This document shows positions 1 to 5,012 of a stretch of 5,012 nucleotides of DNA, piece after piece (the first letter of the stretch is position 1; the number at the start of each line of letters is the position of its first letter). A program made the translations under genes and the position numbers. The notes beneath the pieces were generated by a model, which saw only the letters and a list, made by a program, of their open reading frames with translations, made no database searches and was not told the origin of the DNA. Origin of the DNA: Gammaproteobacteria bacterium (GTDB taxonomy: Bacteria > Pseudomonadota > Gammaproteobacteria > SZUA-152); NCBI GenBank assembly GCA_030599435.1, contig JAUVNZ010000141.1:1-5012 (forward strand), in the 5' to 3' direction.

Positions 1-1
1 A

Positions 2-979
2 AATAGTGAACAAAACCTGCAGGGTCTTACTGATCATATTAGTCGTCTTGAAGCTACGATTGCTGATCTGCAACAAACAGCAGCTGCGCAAGATGCCGCA
101 GTAACGCAAGCTCAGGAAACAGCGAATACCTTGCCTGTCGAAAAAATTTCGCAGCTAATTGATGTGCCAGTGGCTAATCTACAACAAGGAGTAGACCAGA
201 GATTCATGGATCTTGGTGCACGCATCTCCAGGCTTGAAGCCGCTGTTAAAGAACTACAAGAGTCTACGCAGTTGGCACGGCAAAAAGCCACCAGTGAAAA
301 CAAAACAAATGCTGTACTTTCACAGGGCAACCAGCAAGAGATTAATACACTTACCCAGCGCCTCTCCGAAATCGAATCATCATTACAGGATCAGGCAGCA
401 AAAATCTCCAGCAATGAATCAGCTCAAGCGTTGCAGCAAAAAGAACTGCAACAGAAAATCTTAAGTGGAAATAAAGCAGTCGCCAATAAAGCCAGTGTCG
501 CTTTATCACAGGGCAACCAGCAACAGATTCAAACACTTTCTCATCGTATTAAGAAGGTTGAATCATCCCTGCAAAATCATGCTGTAGATATTTCCCATAC
601 TAAGAATTTCGGAGGCAATTCAACTGTGCCAGCTGCTGGTACTAATACTGGTACTAATACTGGTACTAACACTGCTACAGGTACTGGTACGGACGCCAGG
701 ATGGACAAAAGTGTGGGGGCTGGTCAGGTCCAGATTGAGAAAGACCATAGTGGTGTCATCATCACTCTGAACAAACCTGCATCAGGGCAACCAGGTGTTA
801 ACAGCGAATACCTGATGATTACCCATATCGTCGTCAAGGGCGATACCCTCTGGGCCATTGCCAAACGCTACGTTAACAACCCATATCTGTATCCTGAGCT
901 GGCAAGGCTGAGCAACATCAAAAATCCAGATCTCATCTATCCTGGTAATCGGGTACGTATCGTCCAGTTCATAGATTGA
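2..979 (+). CDS. Coiled-coil protein with C-terminal LysM domain (5' end outside window)
   Basis: The frame is open from base 2, so the visible 325 residues are the C-terminal part of a longer protein; the TTG at 131 is an internal leucine codon, not a credible start. Residues 1-200 are rich in Gln, Ala, Ser, Glu and Lys with heptad-like spacing, indicating a long coiled coil. Duplicated segments occur at about residues 103-136 and 165-198. Residues 213-224 are three Gly-Thr-Asn-Thr units forming a flexible linker. Residues 275-320 match a LysM domain: it begins HIVVKGDTLWAIAKRY and ends NPDLIYPGNRVRI. LysM domains bind N-acetylglucosamine-containing glycans, so the protein probably contacts peptidoglycan from the periplasm, with the coiled coil acting as a spacer or oligomerisation module. 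A signal peptide or membrane anchor would lie upstream and cannot be seen. No enzyme domain is visible. The LysM call is strong; the cellular role is unknown. Confidence 0.85.
   Translation, partial: NSEQNLQGLTDHISRLEATIADLQQTAAAQDAAVTQAQETANTLPVEKISQLIDVPVANLQQGVDQRFMDLGARISRLEAAVKELQESTQLARQKATSENKTNAVLSQGNQQEINTLTQRLSEIESSLQDQAAKISSNESAQALQQKELQQKILSGNKAVANKASVALSQGNQQQIQTLSHRIKKVESSLQNHAVDISHTKNFGGNSTVPAAGTNTGTNTGTNTATGTGTDARMDKSVGAGQVQIEKDHSGVIITLNKPASGQPGVNSEYLMITHIVVKGDTLWAIAKRYVNNPYLYPELARLSNIKNPDLIYPGNRVRIVQFID
308..595 (+). repeat. Internal duplication in the coiled coil, 186-bp period
   Basis: Residues 103-136 and 165-198 of the LysM protein are clearly related (both contain LSQGNQQ, then a T-L pair, then ESSLQ). 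At DNA level an exact 18-bp match, TCACAGGGCAACCAGCAA, occurs at 320-337 and 506-523, exactly 186 bp (62 codons) apart. The spacing keeps the reading frame, so this looks like an in-frame segmental duplication that has since diverged. The exact DNA match suggests it is relatively recent or has been refreshed by gene conversion. Confidence 0.75.
638..673 (+). repeat. 12-bp tandem repeat coding for a Gly-Thr-Asn-Thr linker
   Basis: Three consecutive units of GGTACTAATACT are present (638-649, 650-661, and 662-673 with one T-to-C change), followed by degenerate ACT/GGT-rich sequence to about 690. The unit length is a multiple of three, so copy-number change would lengthen or shorten the linker before the LysM region without breaking the frame. 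Confidence 0.85.
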
Positions 980-1103
980 AGTATTACCGCATGGGACAAG
1001 ACTTAATGACCCGCTAAACAAGAAAAAGTAACATTCGGCGTTTAATTTAGTCACTACTAAGTGGTTAACATGAATAACAGCCCTACTCACTATCAGTTAT
1101 AGA

Positions 1104-1136
1104 TTGACAATTAATAATTAGAAAATTGATGATATT
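1104..1136 (+). promoter_or_regulatory. Possible sigma-70-type promoter, weak
   Basis: A perfect -35 hexamer TTGACA sits at 1104-1109. The best -10-like candidates (TGATAT at 1130 or GATATT at 1131) match only three or four of six bases and lie 20-21 bp away, longer than the preferred 17 bp. A second AT-rich -10-like element, TAAAAT at 1200-1205, has no good -35 partner. One of these probably drives the HAMP/TauE-family pair, but the sequence does not decide which. Confidence 0.25.
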
Positions 1137-1253
1137 GTCGCACTTCTAATTTAGTGCACGATAGTGCCCTACACATATATTGGGTAAAAATAACACTTAT
1201 AAAATAATCGGTTAGATGATTTTTTGAGAACAAATTAATCAGGGGGTCCCTCA

Positions 1254-1291
1254 CTTTTTACCTGGGCTTTTACTTGGACTTTTTACTTGGA
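1254..1291 (+). repeat. Three-copy 12-13-bp tandem repeat in front of the HAMP gene
   Basis: Near-identical head-to-tail units are CTTTTTACCTGGG (1254-1266), CTTTTACTTGGA (1267-1278) and CTTTTTACTTGGA (1279-1291). They end eight bases before the ATG at 1300. The last copy supplies the GGA of a possible ribosome-binding site. Immediately upstream is AGGGGGTCCCT (1241-1251), a short interrupted palindrome. The function is unknown; an operator array, slippage product or remnant of a dispersed repeat are all possible. Confidence 0.7.
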
Positions 1292-1297
1292 ATAGGA
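1289..1297 (+). promoter_or_regulatory. Ribosome-binding site of the HAMP protein gene
   Basis: Two purine cores precede the ATG at 1300: GGA at 1289-1291, with an 8-base gap, and AGGA at 1294-1297, with only a 2-base gap. The first has the more usual spacing. The nearby ATG at 1304 is out of frame, so 1300 is the start. Confidence 0.45.
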
Positions 1298-1299
1298 CT

Positions 1300-1833
1300 A
1301 TGAATGAAAAACTGGTAATAAGACTACTTAACTATTTTTTACTTATCGCTTTTGCTGCTATGTTGATCGGAGTGGAATTTTTTTTCGAATTAACTAATGC
1401 CGACAACACACTTCCCTTTTCAATTACCGATTTAAGAAACAAGATTGTCATCATGTTCGGGGTTCTGACCCTGGTTGTAGCTATTGTGATGATGATGTTT
1501 ATCAAAAATATTACCATGCCCCTGTGCAAAATGGCCGATGTCGCACAGCGTATTAATGAGGGTGATTTAAGCCAGATAGTGCCAGTTGAAACCAATGATG
1601 AAATCGGCCAGGTCGGTGTGGCAATCAACGAATTAACCAGCAACCTTCAGGAGGTTGCCTCATTTACTGCTATGACCAGCGCAGAAACGCTAGATAAAAT
1701 TAACAGGCTAAGCGAGACCTTAAAATCCAAGTCTCCAAGCGATGAAGAAGTAAAAGACATCAAACAAAGTCTTGAATCTTTGATTCAATTTGTAAGTTCC
1801 TTCGAATTACTACAAACGGATATCGCAAAATAA
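1300..1833 (+). CDS. Small two-helix membrane protein with a single HAMP domain
   Basis: The protein has 177 residues. Hydrophobic helices lie at about 8-29 and 49-68, with only about 18 periplasmic residues between them, too few for a ligand-binding domain. A HAMP domain follows at about 69-121, showing the conserved proline (P74), the glycine of the connector (G88, in NEGDL) and the DEIG element (100-103). Residues 122-177 are charged and heptad-like and probably form a coiled coil. HAMP domains normally relay conformational signals in chemoreceptors, histidine kinases and cyclases, but no methyl-accepting, kinase, GGDEF or other output domain follows here. The stop codon overlaps the next gene's start by one base (TAATG), so the product is probably made together with the TauE-family transporter and may interact with it or sense membrane state. 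It could instead be a truncated chemoreceptor relative. The domain call is solid; the role is unknown. Confidence 0.85.
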   Translation: MNEKLVIRLLNYFLLIAFAAMLIGVEFFFELTNADNTLPFSITDLRNKIVIMFGVLTLVVAIVMMMFIKNITMPLCKMADVAQRINEGDLSQIVPVETNDEIGQVGVAINELTSNLQEVASFTAMTSAETLDKINRLSETLKSKSPSDEEVKDIKQSLESLIQFVSSFELLQTDIAK

Positions 1834-2588
1834 TGTATGAGCTGGGGCTTGTTGTAGCTGGTATTGCCATTGCAACCGCAGCCATGGCTATTGGTATCGG
1901 GGGAGGCATTTTATGGACACCATTATTAATACTGGCTTATGGTTTATCACCACAGGAAGCCATTAGTACTTCACTGCTAATCCAGGTTGTTGGTATGGGC
2001 AGCGGAACAGTTGCCTTTCTACGAGCTAATCTGGTAGAAAAAAAATTGGCTCTTGCCTTCTTCCTGGTCGCTTTACCTGGGGTTGCGATCGGTAGCTTTG
2101 TAACCTTCAACCTGCCTCAACAAACCGTACAAATGGCCCTGGGAATAATGGCAATGGTCCTTGCCGTTTTATTCGTATCCAGCAATGAAGAATTCGAAAA
2201 ACAGGGCACGTATCGGTACAACCAAAAACAGGTAAATCGCATACTACCCATACCAGGGTTTTTTGGTTTCATTATGGGGTTTTTATCACTGGGTATTAGT
2301 GAGTGGCTTATTCCAGTTTTACGAAGCCGCTTAAAACTCGAAATGACACGTGCAATTGGCACAGTAGTTCCCGTGATGTTCCTGCTGGCAATCGTTGCCT
2401 CAGGCATGCATTACTCCCTGTCAAACAGCATTCATTTAAACTATTTCATCTGGGGAGCAATTGGTACGCTAATAGGCGCTCAAATTGGTGTACATATATC
2501 CAAGCGTATTAATGAAAGACTGCTTAAACAGACTTTCATTTACCTGATGACACTCATCGGCATTCATTTGATCTTTCAGGCAATCTAA
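1833..2588 (+). CDS. TauE/SafE-family membrane transporter (probable anion or sulfite exporter)
   Basis: The protein has 251 residues, a usual length for the family, and is strongly hydrophobic with about seven or eight predicted membrane helices. It shows the two-fold repeat typical of TauE/SafE (formerly DUF81). The first half carries GIGGGILWTPLL (21-32) followed by AISTSLLIQ (43-51). The second half carries the corresponding GISEWLIPVL (154-163) followed by RAIGTVVPV (173-181). A hydrophilic loop around 117-138 separates the halves. Characterised members are linked to export of sulfite or sulfoacetate and related organosulfur anions, but many are uncharacterised, so the substrate is open. 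The ATG at 1833 shares its A with the upstream TAA stop, and no strong separate ribosome-binding site is seen, which favours translational coupling to the HAMP gene. Downstream genes converge on it from the other strand. Confidence 0.88.
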   Translation: MYELGLVVAGIAIATAAMAIGIGGGILWTPLLILAYGLSPQEAISTSLLIQVVGMGSGTVAFLRANLVEKKLALAFFLVALPGVAIGSFVTFNLPQQTVQMALGIMAMVLAVLFVSSNEEFEKQGTYRYNQKQVNRILPIPGFFGFIMGFLSLGISEWLIPVLRSRLKLEMTRAIGTVVPVMFLLAIVASGMHYSLSNSIHLNYFIWGAIGTLIGAQIGVHISKRINERLLKQTFIYLMTLIGIHLIFQAI

Positions 2589-2639
2589 ACTTGGCAAATC
2601 AAGCTGCGTTTTGTGGAATAATTTAGGAATATGGTCATA

Positions 2640-2656
2640 AGTATAGAAAATATACT
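2640..2656. other. AT-rich stem-loop between convergent genes
   Basis: AGTATA (2640-2645) and TATACT (2651-2656) form a perfect 6-bp stem with loop GAAAA, in the 109-bp gap between the convergent TauE-family and binding-protein genes. The position suits a bidirectional terminator, but the stem is AT-rich and neither strand has a T-run directly after it, so termination here would be weak. The six-A run at 2677-2682 (T-run on the - strand) lies after the binding-protein stop without a clear stem before it. Confidence 0.3.
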
Positions 2657-2697
2657 ATAAATAGAAGACAAGTAATAAAAAACTAATTGTACTCGGA

Positions 2698-3732
2698 CTA
2701 CTGCAGCACACTCTCTAACGTTGTAACATCATCTACTCTTGCTGACTTCGCAAAACGATCGTCGATCAAACCGGTAATATCATTGTTTTTTAGCAGGTTA
2801 AGTTCCGTCATCCGATTGGCCATATCCTGCATTTCCTCAGACTTGGGAATGTAATGATTATAGAGAATGCGATCATCGGGAGTATTCATCGCATACTCCA
2901 CTAACTCAATCGACTGGTTCCAGTATTTTGCAGCTAGCTCAGCAGCCAGCTTCGGATTCTTCTTCGCCCACATACCAGAACGGGCCGCACCGTGAACCAC
3001 CTTCTCCACAAGGCTCGGTTCTTTATCAATTAAATCCTGCCGAACCACAACCAGATTACAGATAAACTTGTCCCAAACATCTTCAACATGAAATAGCAGC
3101 GAAGCATCACCACTTTTCAATGTCTGTGCCGCAAACGGCTCACCAACATAATAGGCATCCAGTGAACCTGCTGCTAATGCAGCTGCCATATCCGGTGGAT
3201 TCATTTCAACAACCTTAATACGCCCATTCAGCCCCTTGTTCTCAATCAAACCTAAAATACTGATATTGTGTCCCGAATAACGCATAGGCACTGCAATCGT
3301 TTTGCCAACGAGATCTTCCAGGTTTTTTATACCCAGTTCTTTACGGGTAACCATGGTGCTCTCATGTCGATTACCGATATATACAACCTTAACGTCTTCC
3401 CCCTGCTGCTTAAGTACAATCGACAAAGGCGCAATCATAAATGCCACATCAATCTCACCGTTGCGTAATGCCTCAGCCATTTCTGCAAAAGAGGCGAACT
3501 TTAACGCCTTAAACCAAACTCCATCAGTTTCCTTGCTGGCAAAATCTAGAATCGGGGCGGCAAGATTGGTAATAACCGGCATATATCCCATGGTTACAAT
3601 TCTGCGGTCTTCCTCTTCAGAGTTAACAGCATCATTCAATACAACAATAAAAATTAGCCACGACAGTAGAATAGCCGTAACTTTCCAGGGAGTAGTAACC
3701 TGATCTAGCAGTAATGTTATCTTGTTGCCCAT
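2698..3732 (-). CDS. ABC transporter substrate-binding protein, SsuA/NrtA/TauA-like (NMT1/THI5 fold)
   Basis: The protein has 344 residues. Residues 1-17 are polar with a lysine at 17, followed by a hydrophobic helix at about 18-33, so it is either an uncleaved membrane anchor or a signal peptide cut near VNS (36-38); no lipobox cysteine is present. The mature part starts with the typical first strand RIVTMGYMPVITNLA (44-58). Other family features are GEIDVAFM (92-99), LEDLVGKTIAVP (138-149), and the hallmark LDAYYVGEPFAAQ (191-203). Such proteins capture sulfonates, taurine, nitrate, bicarbonate, pyrimidine precursors or related small molecules in the periplasm, so the substrate is not assignable. 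The gene follows the ATPase after 25 bases. GAG, five bases before the ATG, serves as a modest ribosome-binding site. Being the last gene of the operon is noteworthy, because the binding protein is often first. Confidence 0.88.
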   Translation of the reverse strand: MGNKITLLLDQVTTPWKVTAILLSWLIFIVVLNDAVNSEEEDRRIVTMGYMPVITNLAAPILDFASKETDGVWFKALKFASFAEMAEALRNGEIDVAFMIAPLSIVLKQQGEDVKVVYIGNRHESTMVTRKELGIKNLEDLVGKTIAVPMRYSGHNISILGLIENKGLNGRIKVVEMNPPDMAAALAAGSLDAYYVGEPFAAQTLKSGDASLLFHVEDVWDKFICNLVVVRQDLIDKEPSLVEKVVHGAARSGMWAKKNPKLAAELAAKYWNQSIELVEYAMNTPDDRILYNHYIPKSEEMQDMANRMTELNLLKNNDITGLIDDRFAKSARVDDVTTLESVLQ

Positions 3733-3757
3733 TGATTCTCGCTTATTGCGCTAAAGG

Positions 3758-4645
3758 TCATGCCACATAACTTACACCCAGCATTAAAAATATCTCATCA
3801 CGTAATTCAGCAAGAGCGGCATCTTTGACAATGTTACGAGGGCGAGGGAAATCGAGCTTACGTTCCATCTTAACCATGGTAGGCCTTTCACTAAGAACAA
3901 TAATTCGATCAGCCATGACCAGAGCATCTTCAATAAAATGAGTTACCATTATCATGCTCTTGCCGATGTATTCGTGTATGTTGACCACTTCTTCGCGTAT
4001 TTTTAAATGTGTAAAATAATCCAGCCCCGTAAATGGCTCATCCATAAACAATAAATCGGGTTTTATTGCCAGCGCACGCGCCAGCTCTGCCCTGCGCTGC
4101 ATACCGCCGGATAACTGATAAGGATAGTTATTTTCAAAGCCAGCTAATTCAACCAGCTCAATATATTCCTGGACTCTCTCTCTCTTTTCTTCTTCATCTT
4201 CCAAATGCCGCAAACCTAACTCAACGTTATCCCAAACAGTCATCCAGGGGAGTAAGGCACATTGTTGAAAAACAAATATATTGTTTGCGCTGGGGCCGTT
4301 TACGACCTTATTATCAATCTTTACCTGGCCCGATGTAGCGGTATCAAAGCCTGCCATGATTCGTAACATGGTAGATTTTCCACAACCAGAGGGGCCCAGA
4401 ATACAAACCATCTCCCCCTCTTCAAATTCAAGACTGATATCATCCAGAACAGTGAACTCTTTATTCGCTTCGGTCGGATCACCTACCGACCGTGCTACTG
4501 TCCTTTTATTAACGTAATCTTTACTTAAGTTTTCGATAGATACATATGCATTGCCTTTACCTTCGGGCTTATTAGTAATTTCCGCTTTGACGAAACTTCT
4601 ATCGTCAAATTCTTTTGTGAATTGTTCCATTTTTGGGTCATTCAT
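3758..4645 (-). CDS. ABC transporter ATP-binding protein, SsuB/TauB/NrtD-like
   Basis: The protein has 295 residues and drives the importer by ATP hydrolysis on the cytoplasmic face. Visible motifs are Walker A GPSGCGKST (84-92), Q-loop VFQQCALLPW (125-134), signature LSGGMQ (178-183), Walker B LLFMDEP (198-204), D-loop TGLD (206-209) and the H-loop VTHFIEDA (234-241) with catalytic H236. All catalytic residues are intact. It is longer than the roughly 250-270 residues usual for the family because of an acidic N-terminal extension of about 32 residues and an insert at about 45-62 between the first strand and the strand leading to Walker A. After the H-loop histidine a phenylalanine (F237) replaces the usual aspartate. 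The start at 4645 is supported by GGA with a 7-base gap, and an in-frame stop lies shortly upstream. It sits 62 bases after the permease stop. Confidence 0.94.
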   Translation of the reverse strand: MNDPKMEQFTKEFDDRSFVKAEITNKPEGKGNAYVSIENLSKDYVNKRTVARSVGDPTEANKEFTVLDDISLEFEEGEMVCILGPSGCGKSTMLRIMAGFDTATSGQVKIDNKVVNGPSANNIFVFQQCALLPWMTVWDNVELGLRHLEDEEEKRERVQEYIELVELAGFENNYPYQLSGGMQRRAELARALAIKPDLLFMDEPFTGLDYFTHLKIREEVVNIHEYIGKSMIMVTHFIEDALVMADRIIVLSERPTMVKMERKLDFPRPRNIVKDAALAELRDEIFLMLGVSYVA

Positions 4646-4676
4646 ATAATTATCCAGTGATTTCGGTTGGCTTATC

Positions 4677-4730
4677 TATGGTGGTTTTATATTTAAATAG
4701 CGGCACCCTAGTGCGCCACTTTCCACCATA
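4677..4730 (-). repeat. Inverted repeat with nested small hairpin across the permease stop codon
   Basis: TATGGTGG (4677-4684) and CCACCATA (4723-4730) are perfect 8-bp inverted arms 38 bases apart. Between them GCAC (4703-4706) and GTGC (4711-4714) form a 4-bp stem whose loop contains the permease stop codon (4708-4710). A TATTTAAATA palindrome lies at 4690-4699. In mRNA this could fold into a long-range stem in the permease-ATPase gap. No T-run follows, so a processing or expression-tuning role is more plausible than a simple terminator. Confidence 0.4.
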
Positions 4731-5012
4731 TAGTCCATTCAATCTTACCTGCACGTTGCATTATTAAATCCAGTCCCAGGCCAATGAATCCAATCGCGAT
4801 CATTCCGACCATAACGAAGTCCATACGCAGGGCATTTCTGGAATCAAGAATCAAGTATCCCAGGCCTGACTGTACCGCAATCATTTCTGCTGCTACTACT
4901 ACCAGCCAGGCAATCGCGATCGTTAAACGTAAAGTGGTTAATACCTCTGGAACAATGACGGGAATAATAATTTTTCTTACCAGCTCATAACGGGAAAAAT
5001 TGAAATTCGCTG
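4708..5012 (-). CDS. ABC transporter permease, SsuC/TauC/NrtB-like (partial, 5' end outside window)
   Basis: The last 100 residues plus a TAG stop (4708-4710) are visible; the gene runs off the right edge. The fragment begins in the cytoplasmic EAA-loop region (RYELVRKIIIPVIVPEVLTT), which contacts the ATPase. It continues with TLRLTIAIAWLVVVAAEM, a membrane helix with the A-W...A-E-M pattern of this permease class, then SGLGYLILDSRNALRMD and a last helix VGMIAIGFIGLGLDLIMQR. It ends after a short tail, IEWTIWWKVAH. This matches the C-terminal end of the binding-protein-dependent transport membrane component of sulfonate/nitrate/taurine importers. It is the upstream gene of the ATPase and binding protein on the same strand, completing the standard three-part importer. 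The operon promoter is presumably outside the window. Confidence 0.9.
   Translation of the reverse strand, partial: ANFNFSRYELVRKIIIPVIVPEVLTTLRLTIAIAWLVVVAAEMIAVQSGLGYLILDSRNALRMDFVMVGMIAIGFIGLGLDLIMQRAGKIEWTIWWKVAH

Larger units (their letters stand above)
980..1299. other. 320-bp AT-rich intergenic region
   Basis: No open frame of credible length is found on either strand. Two tiny ATG frames, at 990 (8 codons) and 1070 (10 codons), lack a convincing ribosome-binding site. The region contains a TTGACA element, a GACAAT/ATTGTC inverted repeat (1106-1111 and 1134-1139), a short GCACT/AGTGC stem with an 8-base loop (1140-1157), and an AT-rich stretch with TATAAAAT at 1198-1205. A three-copy tandem repeat adjoins the downstream gene. 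No strong GC-rich hairpin plus T-run terminator is seen after the LysM gene. Confidence 0.6.

Noticed and set aside
131..979. TTG at 131 as the start of the LysM protein
   Set aside because: The same frame is open to base 2 and continues the coiled-coil composition, so the gene begins upstream of the window.
782..1090. 102-codon open frame on the - strand over the end of the LysM gene
   Set aside because: It lies mostly opposite the LysM domain and shows no recognisable protein features.
1070..1102. Ten-codon ATG frame in the intergenic region
   Set aside because: It is too short, has no ribosome-binding site and shows no leader-peptide pattern such as a run of one amino acid followed by a terminator.
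2590..2610. CTTG/CAAG stem followed by TTTT after the TauE-family gene as a terminator
   Set aside because: The stem has only 4 bp, and the T-run is short and not adjacent to it.
3302..3703. 133-codon open frame on the + strand inside the binding-protein gene
   Set aside because: It is antisense to a well-supported gene, has low-complexity Ser/Thr/Ile content and no recognisable domain or ribosome-binding site.
4066..4517. Open frames on the + strand opposite the ATPase gene
   Set aside because: The ATPase motifs on the - strand are unambiguous; these frames are shadows with no domain features.
4791..4921. CAATCGCGATC occurring twice exactly 120 bp apart
   Set aside because: Both copies are inside the permease coding region and encode Ile-Ala-Ile within membrane helices; coincidence from similar codons is sufficient.
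4784..4990. 68-codon open frame on the + strand near the right edge
   Set aside because: It is the antisense shadow of the permease, whose family motifs are clear on the - strand.

Overview
The window comes from a bacterium. Its lipid-anchor-free periplasmic binding protein, LysM cell-wall protein and two-transmembrane HAMP protein suggest a Gram-negative, most likely a proteobacterium of moderate GC content. That placement is inferred from gene style only; no taxonomic marker gene is present and base composition was judged by eye.

Left part (bases 2-979, + strand): the 3' portion of a gene for a coiled-coil protein that ends in one LysM peptidoglycan-binding domain. The coiled coil contains internally duplicated segments, and a threonine/glycine/asparagine linker encoded by a 12-bp tandem repeat precedes the C-terminal part. 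A 320-bp AT-rich gap follows (980-1299). It has no convincing gene; it holds a possible promoter, small inverted repeats and a three-copy 12-13-bp tandem repeat directly in front of the next start codon.

Middle part (1300-2588, + strand): a two-gene unit. The first gene encodes a small membrane protein with two transmembrane helices, one HAMP domain and a short coiled-coil tail, but no visible output domain. Its stop codon overlaps by one base the start of a TauE/SafE-family (sulfite/organosulfur exporter family) membrane protein, so the two are probably translationally coupled.

Right part (2698-5012, - strand): three genes of an ABC importer of the sulfonate/nitrate/taurine (SsuABC/TauABC/NrtABCD) class, transcribed toward the TauE gene. 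In transcription order these are the permease (its 5' end lies outside the window), the ATPase and the substrate-binding protein. The permease-ATPase gap contains an inverted repeat that could tune expression along the operon.

Working hypothesis: the importer may bring in a sulfonate-like or other small anionic or organic substrate, and the TauE-like protein may remove an anionic product such as sulfite, perhaps influenced by the coupled HAMP protein. Substrates cannot be read from the sequence, and no desulfonating enzyme lies in the window, so the link between the two convergent units remains inference. The most unusual item is the overlap of a HAMP-only membrane protein with a TauE-family transporter. 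Nothing here is clearly a mobile element, CRISPR array or RNA gene.
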